Shown here piece by piece: positions 1 to 8,889 of a stretch of DNA of 64,000 bases. Where the stretch lies: NCBI GenBank assembly GCA_965372405.1, contig CBDVCE010000008.1, forward strand, positions 1-64,000, given 5' to 3'. Source of the DNA: Sunxiuqinia sp965372405. GTDB taxonomy: Bacteria > Bacteroidota > Bacteroidia > Bacteroidales > Prolixibacteraceae. Under the pieces are notes generated by a model, which saw only the letters and a list, made by a program, of their open reading frames with translations, did not search any database and was not told where the DNA came from. Made by a program: the position numbers and the translations under genes. The first letter of the stretch is position 1. Each line of letters begins with the position of its first letter.

Positions 1-50
1 TACCCTTGAGGGACTTTCCCCTCTGAATACGCCAGCCTTTGCTGGACACA

Positions 51-84
51 CAACCGTACGTGACAGTCTCCCGTCATACGGCTC
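51..84 (-). ncRNA. Group II intron domain V
   Basis: Read on the minus strand, these 34 nt form the catalytic domain V hairpin of a group II intron. The lower stem is GAGCCGTA (84-77) paired with TACGGTT (58-52), including the AGC catalytic triad at 83-81. A two-base CG bulge lies at 60-59. The upper stem is TGACGG with CTGTCA, and the loop is a GAGA tetraloop at 70-67. Only the closing G-G pair is non-canonical. It lies just after the maturase reading frame, as expected. A further hairpin (CCAGC/GCTGG, about 33-46) follows and may belong to domain VI, but the intron 3' end may lie outside the window. Confidence 0.8.
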
Positions 85-103
85 TTATTATGCAGTCAAT
101 TTC

Positions 104-511
104 TTAGGTTAGCTGATAACCTAAAACCCAGTGATAAAATAAATTTGGATACGACTTACACACCCATCTCAACCAACGAACAGCTTTAACTTTGCTGCGT
201 TTGAAACGTTTGTATTTATTCAGTATCCATTTTATCATACGATGATGCAGGTAATAAAAAACTGGTTGCATACATCTACGGTTGATTTTTCCATAATAGT
301 TTAACCAGCCCCGTATCTTTGGATTTAACAATACTGCCAAATCCTGAATAGTACGCTGTGTTTTATTATGGAAATTCAACTTCCGTAGCTCTTGAGTGAT
401 CCGAACTTTGGACTTGCGGCTCATAATACAATCGAATTGAAGAAAACCTTCGGTATTAGCTGTGCTAAGTTTTTCCGATCCAACATCCTTCATTCTATGG
501 AAAAGATGCAT
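104..511 (-). pseudogene. Group II intron maturase, C-terminal remnant
   Basis: Only the last roughly 110 residues of a group II intron reverse transcriptase/maturase remain. The recognisable part runs from about position 463 down to 104. It matches the maturase-specific domain (RNA-binding X/thumb region): a basic SRKSK stretch, then NPKIRGWLNYYG, then a K/R-rich tail. A complete protein has more than 400 residues; the reverse transcriptase palm with its YADD motif is absent. The first 15 or so residues of the open frame look unrelated and probably mark the deletion junction. The gene is therefore 5' truncated and inactive as a mobile element, although domain V downstream is intact. The domain identity is seen clearly; the deletion point is inferred. 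Confidence 0.8.
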
Positions 512-617
512 CAGGATCTCGAAAAGATGTCGTCAGGTATTTTTACATCCGAAAGACACAAGTCCCACTATGAGTTTGCAACACAAACACTTGAGGAACT
601 AAAGAGGGATAGATTAA

Positions 618-1904
618 TTAAACGTGTTTTCTTCCAGCTACAACAGTATAAAAGCTATCCTTTTCAAAATATTTATTGGCAAGCTCTATAATTTGCTTAG
701 GTGTAATAGAAAGCAAAGTGTTGTAATAATTTTCGTAGAACGAATAACCAAGCCCAAAATCATTTATATTCCGAAATGCTGAAGCTCGTGCAAAAGGCCC
801 ATCAAAATCACGGATAAATTCACCTAACAAATACTGCCTCACTCTATCGAGCTCCTCATCACCAACTAAATCAGTTTTCAATAACTCAATCTCTTTAAAA
901 ATTTCCTGAATTGTAGCTTCTTCGTTTTGTTTATCAATTTCCGTAGCAACTACAATATATGAAGCATTCAGAAAAGCTGGCATACTTGAACCAATTCCGT
1001 AAGTATAACCTTTATCTTCACGGATATTAGCCATTAATCTTGAGCTAAAATAACCACCTAATATTGCATTTAAAACAAGCAATCCAGCATAATCAGGATG
1101 ATCTTTCCGGATCATCAACTTTCCCACACGAATTGCAGACTGAATAGCCTCATCTTTCTCAACAAAATGAACTTTATCAGGTAAAGATGCAAACTCAAAA
1201 CTATTTAAGTTCTCAGGTGAGCCATTCCAGTTCTCAATTCCAAAATATTGATTAATTAGCGCAGATAGATTTTTGTCCAGTTTCCCTGATGCTAGAACAC
1301 GACAATGATCAGAACGGTAATTATTTTTATAATAGTCCTCTAATGATTCCTTTTGTAATTGGTCAAAATCACTTGCAACAACCGTTTGCGAATATGGATG
1401 ATTTTTACCGAATAATGCTTCACTAAATTTCTTTTGGCTAAGCACTTTTACTTTTTCATTTTCAAGTAAAAACCGTTGTTTACGACGCTGAACCAGAGTT
1501 TGAAATTCTTTTTCAGGGAAAATCGAACTTTTAATTAAGTCCTCAACAACCGGAAGTATTGTTGGAAGATGTTTGTTCAAACTAATCAAACTAACCACCC
1601 CAAAATGAAAATCTGCATACAACTGCAAATATGCTCCATGAAAATCAAATACCTCAGCTATCGGCGCAGATTGATAATTTTGACTTCCCTCCTGCAGCAT
1701 CGCATTGGTCATCGCAGCTTGCAATGAAGTATTCTCCTGCCATGTTCCGGCTTCAAAAATTAAATCTAATCTTGTTACATCTTCAGATCCAGCTTCCAGC
1801 AAATACATCGGAATCCCATTGTCTAACTTAAGCTTACGAGGTGGATTAAATGCTGGTTTTCCTGTAATTAATAAATCGGGTTGTATGTTACGGTTGATAG
1901 TCAT
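618..1904 (-). CDS. M16 family peptidase, non-catalytic partner subunit
   Basis: A 428-residue insulinase-like (M16B) protein without the HxxEH zinc motif. It keeps the C-terminal signature of the non-catalytic subunit, an arginine/tyrosine pair in NIREDKGYTYG, which in mitochondrial-processing-peptidase-like pairs positions substrate. I chose the ATG at 1904 because it overlaps the upstream stop codon as ATGA, giving translational coupling; a longer start at 1931 is possible. The gene follows the catalytic M16 gene directly, so the two very probably form a heterodimer. There is no signal peptide, so it is likely cytoplasmic. Family assignment is firm; the substrate is unknown. Confidence 0.9.
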   Translation of the reverse strand: MTINRNIQPDLLITGKPAFNPPRKLKLDNGIPMYLLEAGSEDVTRLDLIFEAGTWQENTSLQAAMTNAMLQEGSQNYQSAPIAEVFDFHGAYLQLYADFHFGVVSLISLNKHLPTILPVVEDLIKSSIFPEKEFQTLVQRRKQRFLLENEKVKVLSQKKFSEALFGKNHPYSQTVVASDFDQLQKESLEDYYKNNYRSDHCRVLASGKLDKNLSALINQYFGIENWNGSPENLNSFEFASLPDKVHFVEKDEAIQSAIRVGKLMIRKDHPDYAGLLVLNAILGGYFSSRLMANIREDKGYTYGIGSSMPAFLNASYIVVATEIDKQNEEATIQEIFKEIELLKTDLVGDEELDRVRQYLLGEFIRDFDGPFARASAFRNINDFGLGYSFYENYYNTLLSITPKQIIELANKYFEKDSFYTVVAGRKHV

Positions 1905-3136
1905 TTTGCTAAATAATTCAGTTGTGAGCAATTTTGAATACGGAAAAGTTTTTGAGCAGTTTCTCTAATTTCATCAGCGCTTATCGATCGGTAAGTTTCC
2001 AGTTGTTTATTGATCAATTCTGCCTTTTGAAGATTTTCAAAATGAGCGAGATCCTGAGCCACATTCAGGTAATTCATACGCCCATATACCAAATTAGCCT
2101 CCAACTTATTTTTCACCTTTTCAAGTTCATTCTCTGAAACCAGTTCTTGCTGAATTTCAGTTAACTCTTGCAGAATAGCTAATTTTGCATTTTCAATTGA
2201 AACTCCTTTCGATAATTTCCCGGAAACCATAAATAAACCCGGATCATGATCACCAGAAATGTATGCATCCAGCTCAACAAACAAACGTTTTTCTTTTACA
2301 AGCTTTTGGTACATCCGCGATGAGTTCCCATTGGACAGTACATCTGAAATTAAATCGCATACAAAATACCCGCGATTCAATTTACCTGGCATGTGAAAAG
2401 CCAGATATAGCAACGAATCTGGAACATTACGTTCTACTGTCTGTTCTCTAAAAGCCTTTTGAGTTGGCTCTTTGGGCAAAACCAATTTATTTACTCCTCT
2501 ATTCGCAATATCTCCAAACCATTTATCACTCAACTGCAAAATCTGATCTTCATTAACATTCCCACTGGCAATTAAAACAGCATTATCAGGAGCATAAAAC
2601 CGATAAAAGAAATTCTTGACTTCATCTAACGTAGCATTCTCAATATGGCTGATTTCTTTGCCAATGGTTGGCCATTGGTATGGATGAACCTCATAAGCCA
2701 ACGCACGAATCAATGCCCAAACATCGCCATAAGGCTGGTTCAGATTTCGTTGCTTAAATTCTTCTATCACAACATTTTTCTGTACATCCAGACTTTCTTG
2801 TGAAAAAGCAAGTTCCAGCAAACGATCCGATTCGAGCCAAAATCCTGTTTCAATATTTTCTTTTGGTACAGTTAAGTAATAATTGGTGAGATCATTTGTT
2901 GTATATGCATTATTTTCACCGCCAGCTTGCTGCAAGGGTAAATCGTAATCAGGAATATTGACTGAACCTCCAAACATAAGATGCTCAAACAGATGGGCAA
3001 AGCCAGTTCGTTCTGGATGTTCATTCCTTGCTCCAACATGATAACAAATATTCAATGCTGCCATTGGTGTAGAACGATCTGGACAAACAAGGATTTGCAA
3101 CCCATTTGCCAATTGATGACGTGAAAAATTTATCAT
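1901..3136 (-). CDS. M16 family zinc metallopeptidase, catalytic subunit
   Basis: A 411-residue M16B peptidase. The inverted zinc motif HLFEH is at residues 48-52, with the third ligand expected at Glu125 or Glu126 in VVIEEF, about 75 residues later as in the family. It has the usual two-domain M16 length. The gene starts 2 bp after the FabK-like gene ends, and its stop overlaps the start of the non-catalytic M16 gene, so all three are co-transcribed. M16 pairs degrade unfolded or short peptides; the target here cannot be read from sequence. Confidence 0.93.
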   Translation of the reverse strand: MINFSRHQLANGLQILVCPDRSTPMAALNICYHVGARNEHPERTGFAHLFEHLMFGGSVNIPDYDLPLQQAGGENNAYTTNDLTNYYLTVPKENIETGFWLESDRLLELAFSQESLDVQKNVVIEEFKQRNLNQPYGDVWALIRALAYEVHPYQWPTIGKEISHIENATLDEVKNFFYRFYAPDNAVLIASGNVNEDQILQLSDKWFGDIANRGVNKLVLPKEPTQKAFREQTVERNVPDSLLYLAFHMPGKLNRGYFVCDLISDVLSNGNSSRMYQKLVKEKRLFVELDAYISGDHDPGLFMVSGKLSKGVSIENAKLAILQELTEIQQELVSENELEKVKNKLEANLVYGRMNYLNVAQDLAHFENLQKAELINKQLETYRSISADEIRETAQKLFRIQNCSQLNYLAK

Positions 3137-3138
3137 TC

Positions 3139-4095
3139 TTAAAAATTAAAATTTGAAGCATTTTTGATTTCAGACTTTGTCTGTTCGTATTCCACTATAA
3201 TCCTTTTCATTACTTCTTCAACAGTAGGAATATCATCTATTTGCGAAGCGATCTGTCCAATCTCCAACTCACCCTCAGTCAAATCACCTTCAAACATTCC
3301 CTTTTTAGCACGGCCACGTCCTAACAAATCTTTTAGCTCATCGGGTGTTGCACCCCGTAATTCCGCTTCGTTAACCTGATTGAAAAATTCATTTTTAATT
3401 AACCGAGTGGGTGCAAGTTTTTTTAAGGACAACTTTGTTGCACCTTCAGGAAGACTTGCTACTAGCTTTTTAAATTCATCATGAGCTGACGATTCCTGAG
3501 TGATCGCAAAACGAGATCCTATTTGAACACCATCAGCACCAAGAGCCATGGCAGCCATCATAGCCTGTCCACTTCCAATTCCACCAGCAGCCAATAACGG
3601 AAGTTTAGTCGCTTTTTCAACTGATGGGATTAGTGACATGGTTGTAGTTTCTTCACGTCCATTATGACCCCCAGCTTCAAAACCTTCAGCAACAATTGCA
3701 TTAACACCTGCTTCCTCACATTTCTTTGCAAAGTATGAACTGGCAATTACATGTACTACCAGAATCCCTTTTTGCTGCAACCATGAAGTCCATTTTTTAG
3801 GACTACCTGCTGAAGTAAAAACAATAGGTACTTTTTCAGCAGCTATTATCTCCATGACATCTTCAACCTGAGGATATAACAGAGGCACATTAACCCCGTA
3901 TGGTTGATTAGTTGCTTTCTTAATTTTCTGTATATGTTCCTGCAAAGTTTCAGGATGCATCGATCCAGCTCCGATTAAACCTAGTCCGCCATTATTACTT
4001 ACCGCAGAAGCAAGTTTCCATCCACTGCACCAAACCATCCCTCCTGAAACAACAGGATATTTAATTCCGAATAAATTTGTAATTCGATTTTGCAT
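3139..4095 (-). CDS. Nitronate monooxygenase / FabK-type flavoprotein
   Basis: A 318-residue TIM-barrel FMN enzyme of the nitronate monooxygenase / enoyl-ACP reductase II (FabK) family. The N-terminal PVVSGGM segment, the GNNGGLG-like loop (SNNGGLGLIG, 33-42), the EAGGH motif with His144 and the phosphate-binding AAGGIG (169-174) are all present. The EAGGHxG segment followed by a TTTM run resembles FabK of Streptococcus more than classical nitronate monooxygenases, so a role in fatty-acid synthesis is possible. It is the first gene of a tight operon with two M16 peptidase genes and has a good promoter match just upstream (4121-4128). Which of the two reactions it catalyses is unresolved. Confidence 0.85.
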   Translation of the reverse strand: MQNRITNLFGIKYPVVSGGMVWCSGWKLASAVSNNGGLGLIGAGSMHPETLQEHIQKIKKATNQPYGVNVPLLYPQVEDVMEIIAAEKVPIVFTSAGSPKKWTSWLQQKGILVVHVIASSYFAKKCEEAGVNAIVAEGFEAGGHNGREETTTMSLIPSVEKATKLPLLAAGGIGSGQAMMAAMALGADGVQIGSRFAITQESSAHDEFKKLVASLPEGATKLSLKKLAPTRLIKNEFFNQVNEAELRGATPDELKDLLGRGRAKKGMFEGDLTEGELEIGQIASQIDDIPTVEEVMKRIIVEYEQTKSEIKNASNFNF

Positions 4096-4120
4096 GTTGC
4101 TATTGATTATTTTGAGTCGG

Positions 4121-4128
4121 CAAAGATA
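4121..4128 (-). promoter_or_regulatory. Bacteroidota -7 promoter element TATCTTTG
   Basis: The minus strand reads TATCTTTG, a perfect match to the TAnnTTTG -7 consensus of Bacteroidota housekeeping promoters. It sits 25 bp upstream of the FabK-like start. A TTG lies about 22 bp further upstream, inside the end of the mscS-like gene, and could serve as the -33 element. Confidence 0.55.
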
Positions 4129-4142
4129 AAAGATTTGGAAGG

Positions 4143-5228
4143 CTATCCATCAATATTTTTTGATTTCAAATGCAGGTCGCGCTGAGGGAAAGGAATTACA
4201 ACTTTGTTTTTACGAAACTGTTCATCAATATGAAAACGAAGATCGCTTTTGATATTCTCCACTTCAAAGTCATCAGCAGTCCAAAAGAATAACTGAAAAT
4301 CCAGTGATGACTCCCCAAAATCATTAAACCTTACAAATGGTTTTGGCTTGTCAACAACTTGCAAATGATTTTCTGCACATTTCAATAACAATGATTCTAC
4401 CAATCGCACATCTGAACCATAAGCCACGCCTAAATCAACATGAAAACGGGTAACTTCTTCATTGTGGCTCCAATTAATTACATTCTCACGTGTAAATTTT
4501 GAGTTTGGAACAATCAACACCACATTATCTCGGGTAAGCAACTTAGAAACACGCAACCCAATTTTCAAAATTCGTCCCACTGTTCCTTCAACTTCAACAA
4601 TGTCATCCTCTTCAATTGAACCATCAAAAAGAATGATTATGCCTGAAAATAAGTCATTAAAAATATTCTGAAGCCCAAAGCCTACTCCAACCAACAGGGC
4701 TGAAATACTTGCAATAATTAAAGTAACTTTTATGCCAAGTGTACTGAAAATAATAATTACACCGATCATCCAAATTAGATATTTTACTATCTGGAAAAAC
4801 GATCGTCCGCGTCCTCTGTCTAATCGATTTCTTGAAATTCTTCTGTTTACTAAAAACTCAAAGAAGTGAACTAGTGAATGAATGGCATATATGGCAATTG
4901 CAACAACTACAATATTATAGACCTCTATCGAAAATTTTTCATTTGAATAAATGCGGTATTTAAGTACTGATAAATAATCAATCCCCATGATCTCAAAACC
5001 CATAGTTAAGATTAAAGCATAAGAAAACAAACGCATTCCTATTCGCACAAAACGTTCAAATCTTCGTTGTATACGATTTTTTCGACAAAACCGATTCAGC
5101 AATCGGGAAATCAAACGGTTAACTAATATTATGACTACGATAACAAGTGAAATAAGAAGCAGCTTGTGCAAAGTAAAATCGTGCCCCCAGAAACCAAATA
5201 AATATATGTCAGGTAAGTTATCAAACAT
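4143..5228 (-). CDS. MscS-family mechanosensitive channel
   Basis: A small-conductance mechanosensitive channel-like protein of about 361 residues. Several hydrophobic segments precede the pore-lining helix and the family signature GVGFGLQN, followed by NDLFSG and the beta domain with EVEGTVG and the VPNSKF motif. The start is uncertain. ATG at 5228 (MFDNLP) overlaps the cdaA stop by 8 bp, while ATG at 5255 would overlap by 35 bp; I prefer 5228. It is the last gene of a folP-cdaA-mscS chain. Released solutes would be osmolytes in the inner membrane setting; gating details are not visible. Confidence 0.9.
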   Translation of the reverse strand: MFDNLPDIYLFGFWGHDFTLHKLLLISLVIVVIILVNRLISRLLNRFCRKNRIQRRFERFVRIGMRLFSYALILTMGFEIMGIDYLSVLKYRIYSNEKFSIEVYNIVVVAIAIYAIHSLVHFFEFLVNRRISRNRLDRGRGRSFFQIVKYLIWMIGVIIIFSTLGIKVTLIIASISALLVGVGFGLQNIFNDLFSGIIILFDGSIEEDDIVEVEGTVGRILKIGLRVSKLLTRDNVVLIVPNSKFTRENVINWSHNEEVTRFHVDLGVAYGSDVRLVESLLLKCAENHLQVVDKPKPFVRFNDFGESSLDFQLFFWTADDFEVENIKSDLRFHIDEQFRKNKVVIPFPQRDLHLKSKNIDG

Positions 5229-6018
5229 TATCAGTATCATTAACAAACTTCTCAAGCAAATTGCTTAGCTCAACACCAGAAATATCCAGTTTAAGCTCCC
5301 CATTTTCTGCACATGAAATTTTCCCTCTTTCCTCAGACACAATAATAGCAAGTGCATCGGTTGCTTCAGTAACTCCAATAGCGGCTCTATGACGTAATCC
5401 CAGTATTGGGTCAATATCTTCATTTTCAGTAAGAGGTAGAATGCAACGAGCAGCAGCAATTCGTTTGCCAATTATAATGACAGCACCATCGTGAAGTGGT
5501 GCATTTTTAAAGAAAATCGTTTCCAGTAAAGCATCAGAAATTCTTGCAGACATTTTTTCTCCAGTCCTAACATATTCACGCAATTCCGATTTTTGAGCAA
5601 TTACGATCAGTGCACCTGTATTTGTACGAGCAAGACTTTCGCAAGCTTTTACAATTGTTTTTATTTGCTGATTTGAAGCCATCTTGTAACTATCTGATGA
5701 AAATAACAGATCAACTCTAAGGAACTTATTGACCTGACTATTACTTCCTATCAAAAGTAAAAAACGACGTATCTCTGGCTGAAAGACCACAATTAATGCC
5801 AATACACCAACCCCAATAAACTGTCCCATAAAAGAACCCAGCAATTCCATATCAAGAGCTCTGACTAAAAGCCAAAACAGATAAACCAAAAAGAGGCCAA
5901 TAAATATATTGAATGCTACTGTTCCTTTAATAAGCATGTAAAGCTGGTACAACAGGAATGCAACCAGCAGGATATCCAGGACATCCAAAAAGCGAATGGT
6001 TATAAACAAATTCATCAA
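5221..6018 (-). CDS. cdaA: Diadenylate cyclase (c-di-AMP synthase)
   Basis: A 265-residue CdaA/DacA-type enzyme making cyclic di-AMP from two ATP. Three N-terminal membrane helices (about 10-30, 36-55, 65-82) are followed by the DisA_N domain with the catalytic DGA motif at 177-179 and the RHR motif at 209-211. Length and topology match the family. Its ATG overlaps the folP stop (ATGA), and its own end overlaps the MscS-like gene, so translation is coupled. Since c-di-AMP controls potassium and osmolyte balance in other bacteria, the pairing with a mechanosensitive channel gene is suggestive. Confidence 0.95.
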   Translation of the reverse strand: MMNLFITIRFLDVLDILLVAFLLYQLYMLIKGTVAFNIFIGLFLVYLFWLLVRALDMELLGSFMGQFIGVGVLALIVVFQPEIRRFLLLIGSNSQVNKFLRVDLLFSSDSYKMASNQQIKTIVKACESLARTNTGALIVIAQKSELREYVRTGEKMSARISDALLETIFFKNAPLHDGAVIIIGKRIAAARCILPLTENEDIDPILGLRHRAAIGVTEATDALAIIVSEERGKISCAENGELKLDISGVELSNLLEKFVNDTDNV

Positions 6019-6893
6019 TTGGCTACTTCTTTCAGCATTTTAAATAGTTTCACTGCATGAACAGCTTCTTTTACATCATGAACACGCAGAATATCTGTTC
6101 CACCCAACAAAGCCATTGTATTTCCAGCAATGGTTCCTGGCAAGCTATTATCTGGGTCAATTTCCAGCAACTTATGAATCATTGATTTACGACTTAAGCC
6201 AACCAACAATGGCAATTGAAAGACCTTAAAAGAATCAAGCCTGTTCAAAAGATCATAATTATGCTCAAGTGTTTTTCCAAATCCAAAACCCGGATCAATA
6301 ATAACATCCTTCACTCCTGCCTTGGTCAATTTTCTTACTTTATCAGAAAAATAATTGGAAATATCTTTAATGACATCTTCATATTCAGGTTTTTCCTGCA
6401 TGGTCTGAGGTGTTCCCTGAAGATGCATCAAAATGTACGGTATACCTAACTTTGCAACAGTATCAAACATGTGATCGTCAAAATTACCTCCGGAAATATC
6501 ATTTACAATACACTCCCCAGTCTCATCCATAACCCGTAGTGCCACCCATGAGCGATACGTGTCGATTGACAAAGGTATATCCGGGAAATGCTTCCGAATT
6601 GTTTTAACTGCTGGCAATAACCGACTGAGCTCTTCCTTTGTTGAAATATTTGATGCACCTGGACGAGTAGAAAAAGCTCCTACATCAATGATGGTCACCC
6701 CTTCTTCTATCATTTGCTCTGAACGCTGCAAAATTGCTTCTTCACTGGTGTATTTCCCCCCATCAAAAAAAGAATCAGGACTCACGTTTAAGATCCCCAT
6801 AACAACGGGATCTTTTAAATCGATTAAATTCCCATTCAGGTTGATCGAATGTTTTCTTTTAAAAAACTTACTCGCAGAACTTGTGATCAACAT
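6015..6893 (-). CDS. folP: Dihydropteroate synthase
   Basis: A 292-residue folate-pathway enzyme that joins p-aminobenzoate to the pterin diphosphate in the cytoplasm. The two signature motifs are present: ILNVSPDSFFDGG (34-46) and DVGAFSTRPG (70-79), together with the DPGFGFGK loop that binds pterin. It heads the folP-cdaA-mscS chain and overlaps cdaA by 4 bp. folP next to a diadenylate cyclase gene is a common Bacteroidota arrangement. Confidence 0.96.
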   Translation of the reverse strand: MLITSSASKFFKRKHSINLNGNLIDLKDPVVMGILNVSPDSFFDGGKYTSEEAILQRSEQMIEEGVTIIDVGAFSTRPGASNISTKEELSRLLPAVKTIRKHFPDIPLSIDTYRSWVALRVMDETGECIVNDISGGNFDDHMFDTVAKLGIPYILMHLQGTPQTMQEKPEYEDVIKDISNYFSDKVRKLTKAGVKDVIIDPGFGFGKTLEHNYDLLNRLDSFKVFQLPLLVGLSRKSMIHKLLEIDPDNSLPGTIAGNTMALLGGTDILRVHDVKEAVHAVKLFKMLKEVAN

Positions 6894-7002
6894 AAACCAT
6901 TAAGATTTTAGGAGTTAGACAATTGCTAACTACAAATGTATAATAATGCAGTCAAAATACACATTTAATTCCTATTTTTATGGCTTTAAACTAGACAGTA
7001 CC

Positions 7003-7542
7003 ATGGAAAAGACCAATCAACAATACGATCATGTGATCGCAATTTGCCAAGATATTTTCACAAAAAAGATGACTGACTACGGAACTGCATGGCGAATTTT
7101 ACGTCCAAGTTCAATGACCGATCAGATTTTCATTAAGGCACAAAGAATTAGAAGTATCGAGATGAAAGGTATGATGAAAGTGGATGAAGGATGCCAATCA
7201 GAATACATTGGAGTCGTCAATTATTGTATAATGGCACTTATTCAGTTAGAGAAAGGAATTTCGGATGGTGAAGAGCTTCCTCATGACGAAACCCTGAAAC
7301 TTTACATCGACTATTTTGGAAAGGCGAAAAACCTGATGCTCGACAAAAACCATGACTACGATGAAGCATGGAGGCATATGCGTATTAGTTCAATCACTGA
7401 TCTTATTTTGATGAAAATTAAACGCACAAAACAAATTGAAGACAATGAAGGTCAGACAATTATATCTGAAGGAATTGATGCCAATTATTTAGACATGATC
7501 AATTATGCCGTTTTTGCGTTAATTAAGTTAGAATTTGACTAA
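7003..7542 (+). CDS. DUF1599 protein with duplicated domain
   Basis: A 179-residue cytoplasmic protein made of two homologous halves. Residues about 5-85 and 95-178 can be aligned: both carry a DYGxAWR/DYDEAWR motif, RxSSxTD, a K-R pair and a closing NY-ALI-LE segment. This is the DUF1599 (nucleotide-modification-associated domain 1) family. I chose ATG 7003 because the upstream extension from 6946 looks non-coding and relatives start at this point. It is followed by the DoxX-like gene with no gap, a pairing often seen in Bacteroidota. The function is not established. Confidence 0.88.
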   Translation: MEKTNQQYDHVIAICQDIFTKKMTDYGTAWRILRPSSMTDQIFIKAQRIRSIEMKGMMKVDEGCQSEYIGVVNYCIMALIQLEKGISDGEELPHDETLKLYIDYFGKAKNLMLDKNHDYDEAWRHMRISSITDLILMKIKRTKQIEDNEGQTIISEGIDANYLDMINYAVFALIKLEFD

Positions 7543-7549
7543 AATTAAC

Positions 7550-8695
7550 ATGAAGATACTTTGGAACATCGCTCGAATCCTACTTGGAATCACATTTATT
7601 TTCTCTGGTTTCGTAAAAGGAATTGATCCTTTTGGTTCAGCATATAAATTCACAGATTATTTTAATGCCTGGGGCATGGAAAGCTTGAGTCCTTTTGCGA
7701 TGGCTCTTGGTGTTTTGTTATCTGCAACTGAATTTATTACGGGTGTAGCCTTACTCTTTAATGTTTTTGTTTCGTTCTTTTCAAGAGTAGTCCTCGGCTT
7801 TATGGGATTTTTTACGATTTTAACACTTGTTATAGCAATTAGTAATCCAGTGACTGATTGTGGTTGCTTTGGTGACGCTTTTGTTCTTACAAATTGGCAA
7901 ACATTCTATAAAAACATTCTATTTTCTGCTTTTGCATTAATCGTTTTCCTCTTTAGAAGCAGATTTAAACCTGAAAAACAATCGCTAATTACAGCTATAC
8001 TTAGTATTGCAACAGTCTTTGTCTTTGCGTATTTTGTGGATTATTCATACAAACATTTACCGATATTGGACTTTAGGCCTTATAAAGTTGGAGTAAATAT
8101 TCCAGATGGAATGATAATTCCTGAAGGTGCTGACCAAGATGTTTATGAAAATATATTCTATTATAAAAGTAAAAAGACAGGCGAAACGAAAAAATTCAAT
8201 CAGGAAAATTATCCATGGCAAGATACGTTGACCTGGGAATTTGTTTCGATGAAAGATCCGGTTCTTGTAAAAAAAGGATACGAAGTTCCAATACAAAACT
8301 TTATTATTGAGACACCCGAAGGAGAAGATGTTAAAGATTTCTTTCTGTATGATGAAGGCTATACAATCATGATGATCTCCCATGATTTGAGAGAAGCCAA
8401 CACTGAAACAAATGAAGAAATTCAAAACTTAATAGAATTTGCCAACGAACAATCAATGAACTTCATAGCCCTCACTTCTTCGCTTGAAAAAGAATCAAAA
8501 GAGTTTGCCAATAAGTATTCCTTAAATACTGATTTTTTCAATTGCGACGAAATTACGTTAAAAACTATTGTACGTTCAAATCCAGGGTTTATTCTGATTA
8601 AAAAAGGAACTATTGTAGATAAATGGCACTACAATGACATACCAGATAATAAATCAATGGAAAACCGCCTTAGTTTCTTCAATAAAATCCGATAG
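7550..8695 (+). CDS. DoxX-like membrane protein with C-terminal thioredoxin-like domain (BT_3928 type)
   Basis: About 381 residues. The first 150 form a four-helix DoxX/MauE-like membrane domain, with a CGCFGD motif between helices as in MauE-type proteins. The C-terminal half (about 220-380) has the pattern of a thioredoxin fold but no CxxC, so it is probably not a disulphide exchanger by itself. ATG 7550 gives the usual family start; ATG 7535 overlaps the previous stop by 8 bp. A role in envelope redox is inferred from MauE/DoxX homology only. Confidence 0.8.
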   Translation: MKILWNIARILLGITFIFSGFVKGIDPFGSAYKFTDYFNAWGMESLSPFAMALGVLLSATEFITGVALLFNVFVSFFSRVVLGFMGFFTILTLVIAISNPVTDCGCFGDAFVLTNWQTFYKNILFSAFALIVFLFRSRFKPEKQSLITAILSIATVFVFAYFVDYSYKHLPILDFRPYKVGVNIPDGMIIPEGADQDVYENIFYYKSKKTGETKKFNQENYPWQDTLTWEFVSMKDPVLVKKGYEVPIQNFIIETPEGEDVKDFFLYDEGYTIMMISHDLREANTETNEEIQNLIEFANEQSMNFIALTSSLEKESKEFANKYSLNTDFFNCDEITLKTIVRSNPGFILIKKGTIVDKWHYNDIPDNKSMENRLSFFNKIR

Positions 8696-8889
8696 TAGTA
8701 ATTTCAACACTTTTCACCTCAGATCGTTATATTACCTCCGCTTTTCGGAATCCATTTTGTAGTTTTGTTCATAGTTGTTTTGTGTGCTTAACTATTTTTT
8801 GGGTTTGATTTATGCAGGGAATTATAAATAGTTTTCATCAATCTGGTATATTAAAAAATGATTGCTTATTTGTAAAATATTTTTTACGA

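Noticed and set aside
392..691. 99-codon plus-strand frame over the intron remnant junction
   Set aside because: It runs antisense to the maturase remnant and the M16 gene end and has no recognisable family; part may be a relic, but nothing supports a gene.
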